The position numbers and the translations under genes are program-made. From Streptomyces sp. NBC_01264 (GTDB taxonomy: Bacteria > Actinomycetota > Actinomycetes > Streptomycetales > Streptomycetaceae), in NCBI RefSeq assembly GCF_026340675.1, contig NZ_JAPEOX010000002.1:1550001-1614000 (forward strand): a DNA stretch of 64,000 bases, written 5' to 3'. The notes under the pieces are model-generated. The model ran no database searches, was not told the origin of the DNA, and was given only the letters and a program-made list of their open reading frames with translations. The stretch's first letter is position 1. Each line of letters opens with the position of its first letter. Positions 25,883 through 34,009 of the stretch are shown piece by piece.

Positions 25883-25945
25883 ACCTGACGGGTCGTCACT
25901 TTACTTGTCGTTGATATTGACGATGCGTCAGGTCACGCACAGAAT
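25883..25945 (+). promoter_or_regulatory. Promoter with flanking inverted repeat upstream of the branched-chain ABC operon
   Basis: TTGACG (25917-25922), a 17-base spacer and CAGAAT (25940-25945) form a sigma-70-like promoter about 30 bases before the lipoprotein gene. The perfect 8-base inverted repeat ACCTGACG (25883-25890) / CGTCAGGT (25926-25933) brackets the -35 region and could be an operator. TTGTCG and TTGATA also occur here, so the exact -35 is not certain. Confidence 0.5.
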
Positions 25946-25975
25946 GCGGGGATTCCGACCGGAGGGGATCCACAC

Positions 25976-27238
25976 ATGTTGCGACCGATCCGCACCCTGG
26001 CCGCCGCGGCGGCGGCGCTCGCGCTCGTCTCCGCCTGCAACTCCGCCTCCAACAGCGCCTCCCCCGACAAGCCGGGAGCCGCCGGCAACTCCCGCGGGGT
26101 GACCGCAGACTCGATCAAGGTCGGCGGCCTCGTGTCGATGACCAGCGCCAGCGGCTACAGCAAGAAGGCCACCGACCTCGGGGCGAAGGCCCGCTACATG
26201 AGAGCCAACGCCGAGGGCGGGATCAACGGCCGCAAGATCGACTACATCGGCGCCGAGGACGACGGACAAGACCCCGCCAAGAACCTGGCCGCGGCCCGCA
26301 AACTCGTCCAGCAGGACAAGGTGTTCGCGGTCTCCCCCATGAGCTCGGTCACCTTCACCGGCGCCGACTTCCTGGAGCAGGAGAAGGTGCCCACCTTCGG
26401 CTGGGGCACGCTCCCCTCCTTCTGCGGCCCCAAGTACATCTACGGGTTCAACGGCTGCCTCGTCCCCACCCCCGGCGGCACCATCAACCAGACCTGGCCC
26501 GAGGGCATCGGCCAGGTCCTCGGCGGCGCCGCGGGCAAGTCGGTCGCGATCATCGCCAACGACAGCGACGCCGGAAAGTTCGGTGTGCGCACCTTCCAGC
26601 AGGGCTTCGCCAGCGCCGGGTTCAAGGTCTCCTACGCCAAGGCCTCGGTGCCCGGCACCGCCGTGCCGAGCGACTGGTCGGCGTACGTCAAGGAGATCCT
26701 GGAGAGCAACGACGGCAAGGCCCCCGACGCGGTCGTCTCCGTCATGCAGACCCCCAACAACATCGGGCTGTTCACCTCGCTCAAGCGCAGCGGGTACAAG
26801 GGGCTGCTCTCCGACCCGACCGACTACGACCCGGGTCTACTCGCCAAGGACGCCACCAAGCAGGCCCTCGACGGCGTGCACGTGCTGCTGCAGTTCGAGC
26901 CGTTCGAGTCGAAGAACCCGAAGATGGACCAGTTCAAGGCCGACATCAAGGCCGCGTCGGGCGGGCAGGAAGTGCCGCTCAACATGCACATGTTGACCGG
27001 GTACATGTCCGCCGACCTGTTCGTGTCGATCGCGCAGAAGGCCGGCAAGGAGCTGACCGTCGAGTCCTTCCAGGCCGCCGCGCAGAGCTTCTCCGACACC
27101 GACACCCTCGTCGGCAACCGCTCGGAGCCCAAGGGCCAGAAGGACAGCTTCGGCTGCGGGGCGCTCGTCCAGCTGAAGAACGGCGCGTACGAGGTCTCCG
27201 TACCGTTCAAGTGCTACGAGCCCATCCCCTTCAAGTAG
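25976..27238 (+). CDS. Branched-chain-amino-acid-type ABC transporter substrate-binding lipoprotein
   Basis: 420 residues, ATG 25976 with GGAGGGG upstream. A lipoprotein signal ends in ALVSACNS (Cys21). The mature protein has the type I periplasmic-binding fold of LivJ/LivK relatives: IKVGGLVSMTSASGYS, AEGGINGRKIDYIGAEDDGQDP, NLAAARKLVQQDKVFAV. Four further cysteines (in PSFCGPKYIYGFNGCL and SFGCG...FKCYEP) could form two disulfides. First gene of a three-gene operon with the permease-ATPase fusion and a LivG ATPase. Substrate unproven; members bind amino acids, amides or aromatic acids. Confidence 0.9.
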   Translation: MLRPIRTLAAAAAALALVSACNSASNSASPDKPGAAGNSRGVTADSIKVGGLVSMTSASGYSKKATDLGAKARYMRANAEGGINGRKIDYIGAEDDGQDPAKNLAAARKLVQQDKVFAVSPMSSVTFTGADFLEQEKVPTFGWGTLPSFCGPKYIYGFNGCLVPTPGGTINQTWPEGIGQVLGGAAGKSVAIIANDSDAGKFGVRTFQQGFASAGFKVSYAKASVPGTAVPSDWSAYVKEILESNDGKAPDAVVSVMQTPNNIGLFTSLKRSGYKGLLSDPTDYDPGLLAKDATKQALDGVHVLLQFEPFESKNPKMDQFKADIKAASGGQEVPLNMHMLTGYMSADLFVSIAQKAGKELTVESFQAAAQSFSDTDTLVGNRSEPKGQKDSFGCGALVQLKNGAYEVSVPFKCYEPIPFK

Positions 27239-27254
27239 GGGTACGGGAAACGGA

Positions 27255-30200
27255 ATGGGAGATCTGCTCGCCTTCGTACTGAGCGGTCTGGTGTCCGGCG
27301 CCCTGTACGCACTGCTCGCCACCGGGCTGGTGCTGTCGTACTCGGCGTCCGGGCTGTTCAACTTCGCGTACGGGGCCACCGCCTACCTCTGCGCGCTCAC
27401 CTTCTACGAACTGCACTCCGGGCTCGGCTGGCCGGCCGTCCCGGCGGCGCTGCTGGTGGTCCTCGTCCTGGCACCCGGCCTCGGGTGGGCGCTGGACCGG
27501 CTGATGTTCCGGCGGCTCGCGCAGGTCGGCGAGACGGCGCAGATCGTGGCCACCATCGGCCTGCTGGTGGCCCTGCCGGCGGCCGGGCTGTGGACGGTGG
27601 AGCTCCTGACCGACGCGGGGGCGCCGCTCAAGCCCGCGGAGAACCAGTTCGGGCTGCCGGGCGTGGGGCCGAGCCCCGCGAAGTCCTGGCAGCTCACCAC
27701 CGACGTGGGCATCGACTCCGACCAGCTGATCACCTGGGTGGCGACGGCCCTGGTGGCGGTCGCCCTGTGGGTGCTGATGCGGCACACCCGGCTGGGGCTG
27801 CGGCTGCGGGCCGCCGTCGACAACCGCTCGCTCACCGAGCTGCGCGGGATCGACGCCGACCGGCTGTCCTCGGTGGCGTGGATGATCGCCTCGGGGCTGG
27901 CCGGGCTCGCGGGGGTGCTGGCGACCCCGCTGCTGGGGCTGTCGGCGCACGATTTCACGCTGTTCCTGTTCGTGTCGGCCACGGCGGCCGTGATCGGACG
28001 CTTCGCCTCCGTCCCGCTCGCCTTCGCGGGCGGACTGGGGCTCGGAGTCCTGCAGAACCTGGTCGTCGGCTACGCGTCCTTCGCGGACTCCGTCACCGGC
28101 TTCAGGACGGCCGTGCCCTTCCTGATCCTGTTCGGCGGACTCCTCGTCCTCACCCGGCGGGCCCGGGCCGCCGGGACCGCCACCGTGGACGTGGCCTCGC
28201 CGGACCATCTGGCCGGGGCCACCTGGGCGCGGCGCTGGGGGATGTGGGCCGCGGGCGCGGTGCTGCTCGCCACGGCCTTCTACACCGTGACCACCCCCTT
28301 CTGGAGCGGGCTCCTCGCCCAAGGGCTCGCGCTGGCCCTGGTGTTCATGTCCTTCACCGTGGTCACCGGGCTCGGCGCGATGGTGTCCCTGGCCCAGGGC
28401 ACCTTCGTGACCGGGGCCGCGCTGGTGGCCGGACTGCTGATGAGCCGCGGGTGGCCGTTCATCGCGGCGCTGGCGGTCGGCACGTGCGTGGCCGCCGTCC
28501 TGGGAGCACTGGTCGCGCTGCCCGCGCTGCGGCTGGGCGGGCGCTCCCTGGCTCTGGCGACGCTGGCCCTGGCCTTCCTGGCGGACCAGGTGCTCTTCCA
28601 GATGCGGTGGCTGCGCAACGGCGACTCCGGCTGGTCGATCCCGCGCCCTGTCATCGGACCGGTGGACCTCTCGGACGACCGGGCGCTGGGGGTGGCGCTG
28701 GTCCTCCTGGTCGCGGCGGTCGCCGCCGGGCTGACGGCCCTGCGCGACTCCCCCTCGGGCCGGGCGATGCTCGCCGTACGGTCGGCTCCCGCGGCCGCGA
28801 TGGCCTCCGGGGTGTCCGTGCTGCGGACCAAGCTGCTCCTGTTCACCCTGTCGGCGGGGCTGGCCGGGTTCGGGGGCGTCATGTACGCCTCGTACAACAC
28901 CCGCATCACGGCCACGGACTTCACGGCGATGACCGGGCTGGTGTGGCTGGCGGTGGTCGTCGCGGCGGGCGTGCGCAGGCCGCAGTACGCGGTGGTGGCG
29001 GGGCTGGTCTTCGCCGTCGCTCCGCGGGTGATGGCGGACTACGTGACGGAGTCGGCGCACCTGCCGGTGATCCTGTTCGGCCTGGCGGGGTTGGCCCTGG
29101 CCAACGATCCCGACGGGTACTGCGCGGCGATTCCGGTACGGCTGGCCCGGCGGCGTGCGGGTTCCGCGGCCGGGGCCGAAGCCTCGGCCTCCGCCAAAGC
29201 CGGGGCGGGTACCGAGGCCGGGGCCGGCACCTCGGCCGGAGCCTCGGCTTCTGGTGGCGCCTCGGCTTCGACCGCGGTCGGAGCCGAAGCCGTAGCCGGC
29301 GCCGTTCCCTCGGCCCGGGTCGGTGGCGGAGCCGGGGTGGGCCCTGCGGGGCTTTCCCCCACCCCGCCCCTTCCCGAAACCGGGGCTCCGCCCCGGACCC
29401 CTTCGGGGGCTCCGCCCCCGAACCCCCGCTCCTCAAACGCCGGAGGGGCTGAAATTCGCTCCGCGAATCCAGCCCGCGGCCCCCGCGGGGGCTGGGGCAG
29501 CGCCCCGGTTTCGGGAAGGGGCGGGGTGGGGGACGTGCCGCCCGCAGGGCAACCGTCCGCAGCCGGGCCGGCTCCGGACCAGCCCGCCCGGGAGGGGGCC
29601 GCCCCGAACCAGCCCACCCCGGAGGGGGCCAACCTGAACCAGCCGGTGGAGCCAACCGCGGAGCCACCCGCCCTGGAGCTGCGCGGCGTCACCGCCGGGT
29701 ACGACGGTGGGCTCGTGCTGCACGGGGTCGGCCTCGTCGTGCGGCGCGGTGAGATCCTCGCCGTGCTCGGGCCCAACGGGGCCGGGAAGAGCACCGCCTG
29801 CCGGGTGGCGGCCGGGGCGCTGCCGGTCACCGGCGGGACCGTGCTCGTCGGCGGCCGGGACGCCACCCGCGACGGCGCCGTGGGCCGCTCCCGGGCGGGA
29901 GTGCTGCTCGCACCCGAGGGCCGGGGCATCTTCCCCTCGCTCAGCATCGAGGAGAATCTGGCCCTGTACCTGAGGGACGCGGCCGAACGGGACGCCGTCT
30001 ACGACCGGTTCCCCCGGCTGCGCGAGCGGCGTACGGTCCCCGCCGGGTCGTTGTCCGGCGGGGAGCAGCAGATGCTGGCGCTCGCACCGCTGTTGCAGCG
30101 GCCGCCCGGGGTGCTGATCGCGGACGAACCCTCCCTCGGGCTCGCCCCGCGCGTGGTGGACGAGGTGTACGGGCTGCTCATGGAGCTCCGCGCCGCCGGG

Positions 30201-30356
30201 ACCGCGCTGCTGCTGGTGGAGGAGAAGGCGGCCGAGATCCTCGGGATCGCCGACACCGTCGCCTACCTCGCGCAGGGCCGGGTCTCCTGGTGCGGCCCGC
30301 GTTCCGAGGTGGAGGCGGACCGGCTGACCGAGGCCTACCTGGGGATGGCGACATGA
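27255..30356 (+). CDS. Fused LivH-LivM permease and LivF ATPase of a branched-chain-type ABC importer
   Basis: 1033 residues from ATG 27255. Residues about 1-300 are a LivH-like permease (LLATGLVLSYSASGLFNFAYG, ELRGIDADRLSS). Residues about 310-630 are a LivM-like permease (GLGAMVSLAQGTFVTGAALV, LRDSPSGRAMLAVRSAP). Residues about 635-800 are a low-complexity Ala/Gly/Ser then Pro-rich linker. Residues about 805-1033 are a LivF-like ATPase: Walker A GPNGAGKS near 838, signature LSGGEQQM near 933, Walker B LIADEPS near 953. The linker is partly encoded by a 177-bp repeat with 31-bp perfect inverted termini (29356-29532) that keeps the frame. Triple fusion makes this one polypeptide of the importer; it couples by ATGA to the LivG gene. 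Confidence 0.92.
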   Translation: MGDLLAFVLSGLVSGALYALLATGLVLSYSASGLFNFAYGATAYLCALTFYELHSGLGWPAVPAALLVVLVLAPGLGWALDRLMFRRLAQVGETAQIVATIGLLVALPAAGLWTVELLTDAGAPLKPAENQFGLPGVGPSPAKSWQLTTDVGIDSDQLITWVATALVAVALWVLMRHTRLGLRLRAAVDNRSLTELRGIDADRLSSVAWMIASGLAGLAGVLATPLLGLSAHDFTLFLFVSATAAVIGRFASVPLAFAGGLGLGVLQNLVVGYASFADSVTGFRTAVPFLILFGGLLVLTRRARAAGTATVDVASPDHLAGATWARRWGMWAAGAVLLATAFYTVTTPFWSGLLAQGLALALVFMSFTVVTGLGAMVSLAQGTFVTGAALVAGLLMSRGWPFIAALAVGTCVAAVLGALVALPALRLGGRSLALATLALAFLADQVLFQMRWLRNGDSGWSIPRPVIGPVDLSDDRALGVALVLLVAAVAAGLTALRDSPSGRAMLAVRSAPAAAMASGVSVLRTKLLLFTLSAGLAGFGGVMYASYNTRITATDFTAMTGLVWLAVVVAAGVRRPQYAVVAGLVFAVAPRVMADYVTESAHLPVILFGLAGLALANDPDGYCAAIPVRLARRRAGSAAGAEASASAKAGAGTEAGAGTSAGASASGGASASTAVGAEAVAGAVPSARVGGGAGVGPAGLSPTPPLPETGAPPRTPSGAPPPNPRSSNAGGAEIRSANPARGPRGGWGSAPVSGRGGVGDVPPAGQPSAAGPAPDQPAREGAAPNQPTPEGANLNQPVEPTAEPPALELRGVTAGYDGGLVLHGVGLVVRRGEILAVLGPNGAGKSTACRVAAGALPVTGGTVLVGGRDATRDGAVGRSRAGVLLAPEGRGIFPSLSIEENLALYLRDAAERDAVYDRFPRLRERRTVPAGSLSGGEQQMLALAPLLQRPPGVLIADEPSLGLAPRVVDEVYGLLMELRAAGTALLLVEEKAAEILGIADTVAYLAQGRVSWCGPRSEVEADRLTEAYLGMAT
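29356..29532. repeat. 177-bp palindromic repeat element lying in frame inside the ABC fusion gene
   Basis: Perfect 31-base inverted ends, 29356-29386 (starts CCCCCACCCCGCCCC) and 29502-29532 (ends GGGGCGGGGTGGGGG). They enclose 115 bases with internal hairpins (CCCCTTCGGGGGCTCCGCCCCC and CCCGCGGCCCCCGCGGG) and the core TCCTCAAACGCCGGAGGGG (29431-29449). That core is shared with the intergenic repeats at 22.9-23.1 kb. The total of 177 bases equals 59 codons, so the reading frame of the host gene stays open through it. Confidence 0.85.
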
Positions 30357-31147
30357 GGGGCTCGGGCAAGGACCCGTACGCGGGCGAGTACGTGCTCGAA
30401 GCCCGCGGCATCAGTGTCCGGTTCGGCGGGGTCAAGGCGCTGACGGGCGTGGACCTCGGGATCCGGGCCGGCGAGGTGTGCGGGCTGATCGGGCCGAACG
30501 GGGCCGGGAAGACCACCCTGTTCGACGTGCTGTCCGGGATCCGGCGGCCCGACCAGGGCCGGATGCTGCTCGACGGGGTGGACGTCACCCGGCGCTCCCC
30601 CGTCTGGCGGGCCCGCCGCGGCATGCGCCGGACCTTCCAGCGCCAGCAGTTGTTCGGGCAGCTCAGCGTGGCCGACAACGTCCTCGTCGCGCAGGAGTGG
30701 CGGGGCGGGGGCGGCGGTTTCGCCGCCGATCTGGTCGCCTCGCCCACCCGGCGCCGCCGGGAGCGGGAGCGGCGGGAGCGGGCCGCGCGCGTGCTGGCCG
30801 ACTGCGGCATCGGCGCGCTCGGGGACTCGTACGCCGGCGGTCTGCCGGTGGGGCGGGCCCGGATGGTCGAGCTGGCCCGCGCCGTGGCCGATCCGCCCCG
30901 GGTGCTGCTCCTGGACGAGCCCGCGTCGGGCATGTCCGCGCCCGAACGCGAGCAGCTCGCGGCGGTCGTGCGCAGGCTCGCCGAGGAGGAGGGCTGCGCG
31001 GTGCTGCTGGTCGAGCACAACGTGGCCTTCGTGATGGACCTCTGCACCCGGGTGGTCGTCCTGGACCTGGGCACCGTGCTCGCCGAGGGCACGGCCGCCG
31101 AAGTACGGGCCGACCCGCTGGTCCGCGAGGCGTACCTGGGGGCGTAG
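30353..31147 (+). CDS. Branched-chain-type ABC transporter ATP-binding protein (LivG type)
   Basis: 264 residues from the ATG overlapping the fusion gene's stop. Walker A GPNGAGKTTLFDVL near residue 46, Q-loop RTFQRQQLFGQLS, Walker B VLLLDEPASGM, H-loop LVEHNVAFVMDLC. The signature region reads LPVGRARMVELARA instead of LSGGQ, as in many LivG relatives. A long Arg-rich insertion (RRRERERRERAARVL) lies in the helical domain. It pairs with the ATPase domain of the fusion protein to power import. The operon ends at a hairpin 22 bases downstream. Confidence 0.92.
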   Translation: MRGSGKDPYAGEYVLEARGISVRFGGVKALTGVDLGIRAGEVCGLIGPNGAGKTTLFDVLSGIRRPDQGRMLLDGVDVTRRSPVWRARRGMRRTFQRQQLFGQLSVADNVLVAQEWRGGGGGFAADLVASPTRRRRERERRERAARVLADCGIGALGDSYAGGLPVGRARMVELARAVADPPRVLLLDEPASGMSAPEREQLAAVVRRLAEEEGCAVLLVEHNVAFVMDLCTRVVVLDLGTVLAEGTAAEVRADPLVREAYLGA

Positions 31148-31168
31148 TCGCGCCGAGCGCCTGTTCCA

Positions 31169-31193
31169 GCCGTACGGATTTCACCCGTACGGC
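31169..31193 (+). terminator. Hairpin after the branched-chain ABC operon
   Basis: GCCGTACGG (31169-31177) and CCGTACGGC (31185-31193) form a perfect nine-base stem with a seven-base loop. Confidence 0.65.
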
Positions 31194-31304
31194 GGGAATA
31201 GGCCACGCCGGGGCCCGGTTGTCGCCGGTCGTACGGGCCTGCGCGCCAGCGTCCGTACAGCCAGTCAGCACCCGTACCAGCGACGACCAGAGGGAACGAC
31301 CGAC

Positions 31305-32153
31305 GTGAACCAGGTCCCCGGCATCAAGCTCAACAACGGCACGCTCATGCCCCAGCTCGGCTACGGCGTCTGGCAGGTTCCGGACGCCGAGGCGGAGCAG
31401 GCCGTCCGCACCGCCCTGGAGTCGGGCTACCGCAGCATCGACACGGCTTCCATCTACGGCAACGAGGAGGGCACCGGCAAGGCCATCGCCTCCGCCGGGG
31501 TGCCGCGCGAGGAGCTCTTCGTCACCACCAAGCTGTGGAACGGGAAGTCCGAGACCTGGGGCCGGGACAACGTGCTGCGCGAGTTCGACGCCTCGCTCGC
31601 CAAGCTGGGCCTCGACGAGATCGACCTGTACCTGATCCACTGGCCGCGCCCGATGCGCGACGACTTCCTCGCCATCTGGAAGACCTTCGAGGAGATCGCG
31701 GCGAGCGGCCGCGCCAAGGCCGTCGGCGTGTCCAACTTCCGTCCCGCCGACCTGGAACGGCTCGGCGCCGAAAGCTCCCTGGTCCCGGCGGTGAACCAGA
31801 TCGAGCTGCACCCGCTGCTCCCCCAGGCCGAGCTGCGCGCCCTGCACGCGCGCCTGGGCATCGTCACCGAGGCCTGGTCCCCGCTCGGCCAGGGCAAGGA
31901 CCTGCTCACCCTGCCCGCCCTCACCGCGATCGCGGCCAAGCACGGCCGCTCGGCCGCGCAGGTGGTCCTGCGCTGGCACCTCCAGCTGGGCAACGTGGTG
32001 ATCCCGAAGTCCGTGACCCCGGCGCGGATCCGGGAGAACCTCGACGTGTTCGGCTTCGAGCTGGACGCCGAGGACGTGGCCGCGCTGGACGCGCTCGGCG
32101 CGGGTGGGGCGGGCCGCCGGATCGGTCCCGACCCGGCCGAGTTCGACTACTGA
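31305..32153 (+). CDS. Aldo/keto reductase
   Basis: 282 residues from GTG 31305 (GAGGGA upstream). The (beta/alpha)8 NADPH enzyme has its tetrad in place: Asp46 in GYRSIDTAS, Tyr51 in IYGNEEG, Lys76 in VTTKLWN and His112 in LIHWPRP. The cofactor-phosphate segment reads IPKSVTPARIRENLDVF. It resembles the 2,5-diketo-gluconate reductase/AKR5 type and would reduce aldehydes or ketones non-specifically. The ricin-type gene begins seven bases after the stop. Confidence 0.92.
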   Translation: MNQVPGIKLNNGTLMPQLGYGVWQVPDAEAEQAVRTALESGYRSIDTASIYGNEEGTGKAIASAGVPREELFVTTKLWNGKSETWGRDNVLREFDASLAKLGLDEIDLYLIHWPRPMRDDFLAIWKTFEEIAASGRAKAVGVSNFRPADLERLGAESSLVPAVNQIELHPLLPQAELRALHARLGIVTEAWSPLGQGKDLLTLPALTAIAAKHGRSAAQVVLRWHLQLGNVVIPKSVTPARIRENLDVFGFELDAEDVAALDALGAGGAGRRIGPDPAEFDY

Positions 32154-32160
32154 GCCGCCG

Positions 32161-32601
32161 GTGAGCGACCCGAAGGCAGGGACGAAGGCGCCCGACGGCG
32201 TCTACCGGATCCGCAATGCCGCGAGCGGACTGCTGCTCCAGGTCGAGAGCGGCAACCGGGTCCGCGTCGGGCCGGACGGCGAGCCGGCCGCGGCCCGGCA
32301 GTGGGAGATCACCCCGGTGCACAGCGGCGGCGGGATCTTCCACCTGGTCAGCGTCCACAACGGAAAGCGGCTCGACGTCGCGAACGCCTCGACCGACAGC
32401 GGCACCCGGGTCCAGGTGTGGAAGGCGAACGCCTTCGGGGCGCAGGAGTGGGTCGTGGAGGAACACCTCGACGATCCCGGCGTGGTCTCGCTGATCGCCG
32501 CCATCAGCGGTCTGCCGCTGGAGGCGGACGCGGAGGGCGGGGCCCGGCAGTGCGAGGACACGGACTCCCCGGCGCAGTGGTGGCGCCTGGAGCCCGCCTG
32601 A
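32161..32601 (+). CDS. Ricin-type beta-trefoil (RICIN) domain protein
   Basis: 146 residues from GTG 32161, seven bases after the aldo/keto reductase stop and so probably translated by coupling; no own strong ribosome site. Three trefoil repeats are visible: DGVYRIRNAASGLLLQVES, FHLVSVHNGKRLDVANAS, VVSLIAAISGLPLEADAE, with the QW motifs AARQWEI, AQEWVV and AQWWRLEPA. No signal peptide, so this is a cytoplasmic, single-domain carbohydrate-binding-type module. Its target is unknown. Confidence 0.85.
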   Translation: MSDPKAGTKAPDGVYRIRNAASGLLLQVESGNRVRVGPDGEPAAARQWEITPVHSGGGIFHLVSVHNGKRLDVANASTDSGTRVQVWKANAFGAQEWVVEEHLDDPGVVSLIAAISGLPLEADAEGGARQCEDTDSPAQWWRLEPA

Positions 32602-32606
32602 GGCAA

Positions 32607-32666
32607 GACGGGCGGGGTGAGGGGCCCGCGGCCCCCCGCCCCGGCCGTCAGGCCGCCCCGCCCGTC
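32607..32666. terminator. Inverted repeat between convergent genes
   Basis: GACGGGCGGGG (32607-32617) can pair with CCCCGCCCGTC at 32656-32666; a second copy of the right arm lies at 32674-32684, so two alternative hairpins are possible. It separates the ricin-type gene from the convergent methyltransferase gene. Confidence 0.5.
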
Positions 32667-32682
32667 AGGCCTGCCCCGCCCG

Positions 32683-33441
32683 TCAGACGCGTACGAAGCC
32701 GTGCAGCCGGTACGTCGGCTCCGCGCGCGGGGTGTCCGGTCCGGGCAGCAGTTCCAGCCGGTCCGCGAGCTCGCGCGGGGTGATCCCGATCGGGTGGACC
32801 CGGGAGGCGTACCGTCCGGCGAGCAGCGCGGCGGCGGCCCCGCGCGGGGTGCGGCCCTGGCCGTGGCCCGTGAAGAGGGCTTCGCCCGAGGGACACAGAC
32901 CCACCGCGGCCGCATGGCCGGTGACGGCCTCGGCGGAGTCGGCGGGGGTCGTGGTGAGGTGCTCGGCGAGCACCGCGTCGATATCGCTGCCCACGTCGTG
33001 GGCGGCGTCCTTGTCGACGGTGGTGACGAACACCCCGCCGGGCCGCAGCACCCGCCCCGCCTCGGCGATCACGGCGGCCACCAGGCCCGGTGAGCGCAAC
33101 AGGTGCAGCAGCCAGACCGCGCTGACCGCGTCGAGCGAGCCCGCGCGGAACGGGAGCCTGGTCCCGGAGGCCAAGACCACCGGGATCCCCCGGGAGCGCG
33201 CCATGGCGGCCATCCCGTACGAGGTGTCCGCGCCGAGTACGCGCAGCCCCGGGCGGGCGGCGGCGATCCGGCCGGTGACGATGCCCGTGCCGCAGCCGAG
33301 GTCGAGCAGGGTGCCGGTGTCCGGCGGGAGCAGGCCGAGGACCGCCGCGGCGGCGGCCTCGGCACGCGGGACCCCGCCGCGGGTGGCGTCGTAGGCCTCG
33401 GCTTCGGCGTCGTAGTCGAGGAGCGGTCGCGGCGTGGGCAT
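32683..33441 (-). CDS. Class I SAM-dependent methyltransferase
   Basis: 252 residues, ATG 33441. Motif I is LLDLGCGTGIVTGRIAAA (about 44-61), motif II GADTSYGMAAMAR, the post-motif LPFRAGSLDAVSAVWLLH and motif III RVLRPGGVFVTTV. UbiE/Methyltransf_11-like. The C-terminal domain is substrate-specific and not recognised. It lies 20 bases downstream of the pterin dehydratase gene on the same strand and may be co-transcribed. Confidence 0.88.
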   Translation of the reverse strand: MPTPRPLLDYDAEAEAYDATRGGVPRAEAAAAAVLGLLPPDTGTLLDLGCGTGIVTGRIAAARPGLRVLGADTSYGMAAMARSRGIPVVLASGTRLPFRAGSLDAVSAVWLLHLLRSPGLVAAVIAEAGRVLRPGGVFVTTVDKDAAHDVGSDIDAVLAEHLTTTPADSAEAVTGHAAAVGLCPSGEALFTGHGQGRTPRGAAAALLAGRYASRVHPIGITPRELADRLELLPGPDTPRAEPTYRLHGFVRV

Positions 33442-33461
33442 CAGGTGTGTGCTTCCGGTGT

Positions 33462-33767
33462 TCAGGCGGCGCCGTGGGCGGGTGCCAGGGATTCGACGCG
33501 CTCGGCGAGGGCGAAGTCCGCGTCGGTGACGGAGTCGCCCGCATCGTGCGTGTTCACGGCGAGACGGACGGTGTTATAGCCGAGGGCGAGATCGGAGTGG
33601 TGGTTCAACTCATCCTGCACGCTCGCGATATGGATCACCAGTGCGCTCGCCGCGAAGTGGCTGCCCAGCCGGTAGGTGCGGATGATCCGGTCATCCTCGA
33701 AGGCCCAGCCGGGAAGCTCCCGCAGCCGGTCCTCGATCTCCTTCTGCGAAAGCGGCTCTCTCGACAT
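33462..33767 (-). CDS. 4a-hydroxytetrahydrobiopterin dehydratase (PCD/DCoH family)
   Basis: 101 residues from ATG 33767 with AAGGAG seven bases upstream. The family pattern is complete: LPGWAFEDDRIIRTY, ASVQDELNHHSDLALGYNTVRLAV-type active site (cut here: LNHHSDLALGYNTVRLAV) and NTHDAGDSVTDADFALA. It dehydrates the 4a-carbinolamine formed by aromatic amino acid hydroxylases, or serves molybdopterin metabolism in bacteria lacking these. No hydroxylase gene is nearby. Confidence 0.93.
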   Translation of the reverse strand: MSREPLSQKEIEDRLRELPGWAFEDDRIIRTYRLGSHFAASALVIHIASVQDELNHHSDLALGYNTVRLAVNTHDAGDSVTDADFALAERVESLAPAHGAA

Positions 33768-33854
33768 CCGCAGGCTCCTTCCCCGTAGACGATGTGCGCG
33801 GCGTACACGATCGCGGCGTACGCGACGTGCGCGACGTAAACGACTGCCCGATTG

Positions 33855-33894
33855 ACCTGACGTGGAGTCAAGGTTCCCACAGCTCAGGCCTGAG
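33855..33894. promoter_or_regulatory. Two palindromic sites in the divergent region before the pterin dehydratase and FAD genes
   Basis: ACCTGACGTGGAGTCAAGGT (33855-33874) is an imperfect dyad of the shape bound by MerR-type regulators (ACCT-N12-AGGT with TTGAC-like arms). CTCAGGCCTGAG (33883-33894) is a perfect 12-base palindrome. They lie between the divergent genes starting at 33767 and 34010. No MerR regulator is present in the window. Confidence 0.4.
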
Positions 33895-34009
33895 GGAAGG
33901 TTTCGCGCCATAGTGCGTGCGGGTACTTCCGCGCCTTCCCGTGGCCCTCGCGACGCCCCTACGCTCCTGCGCCGGACGTGACTGTTACCGCCGGTAAGGG
34001 GGCGTCGAC

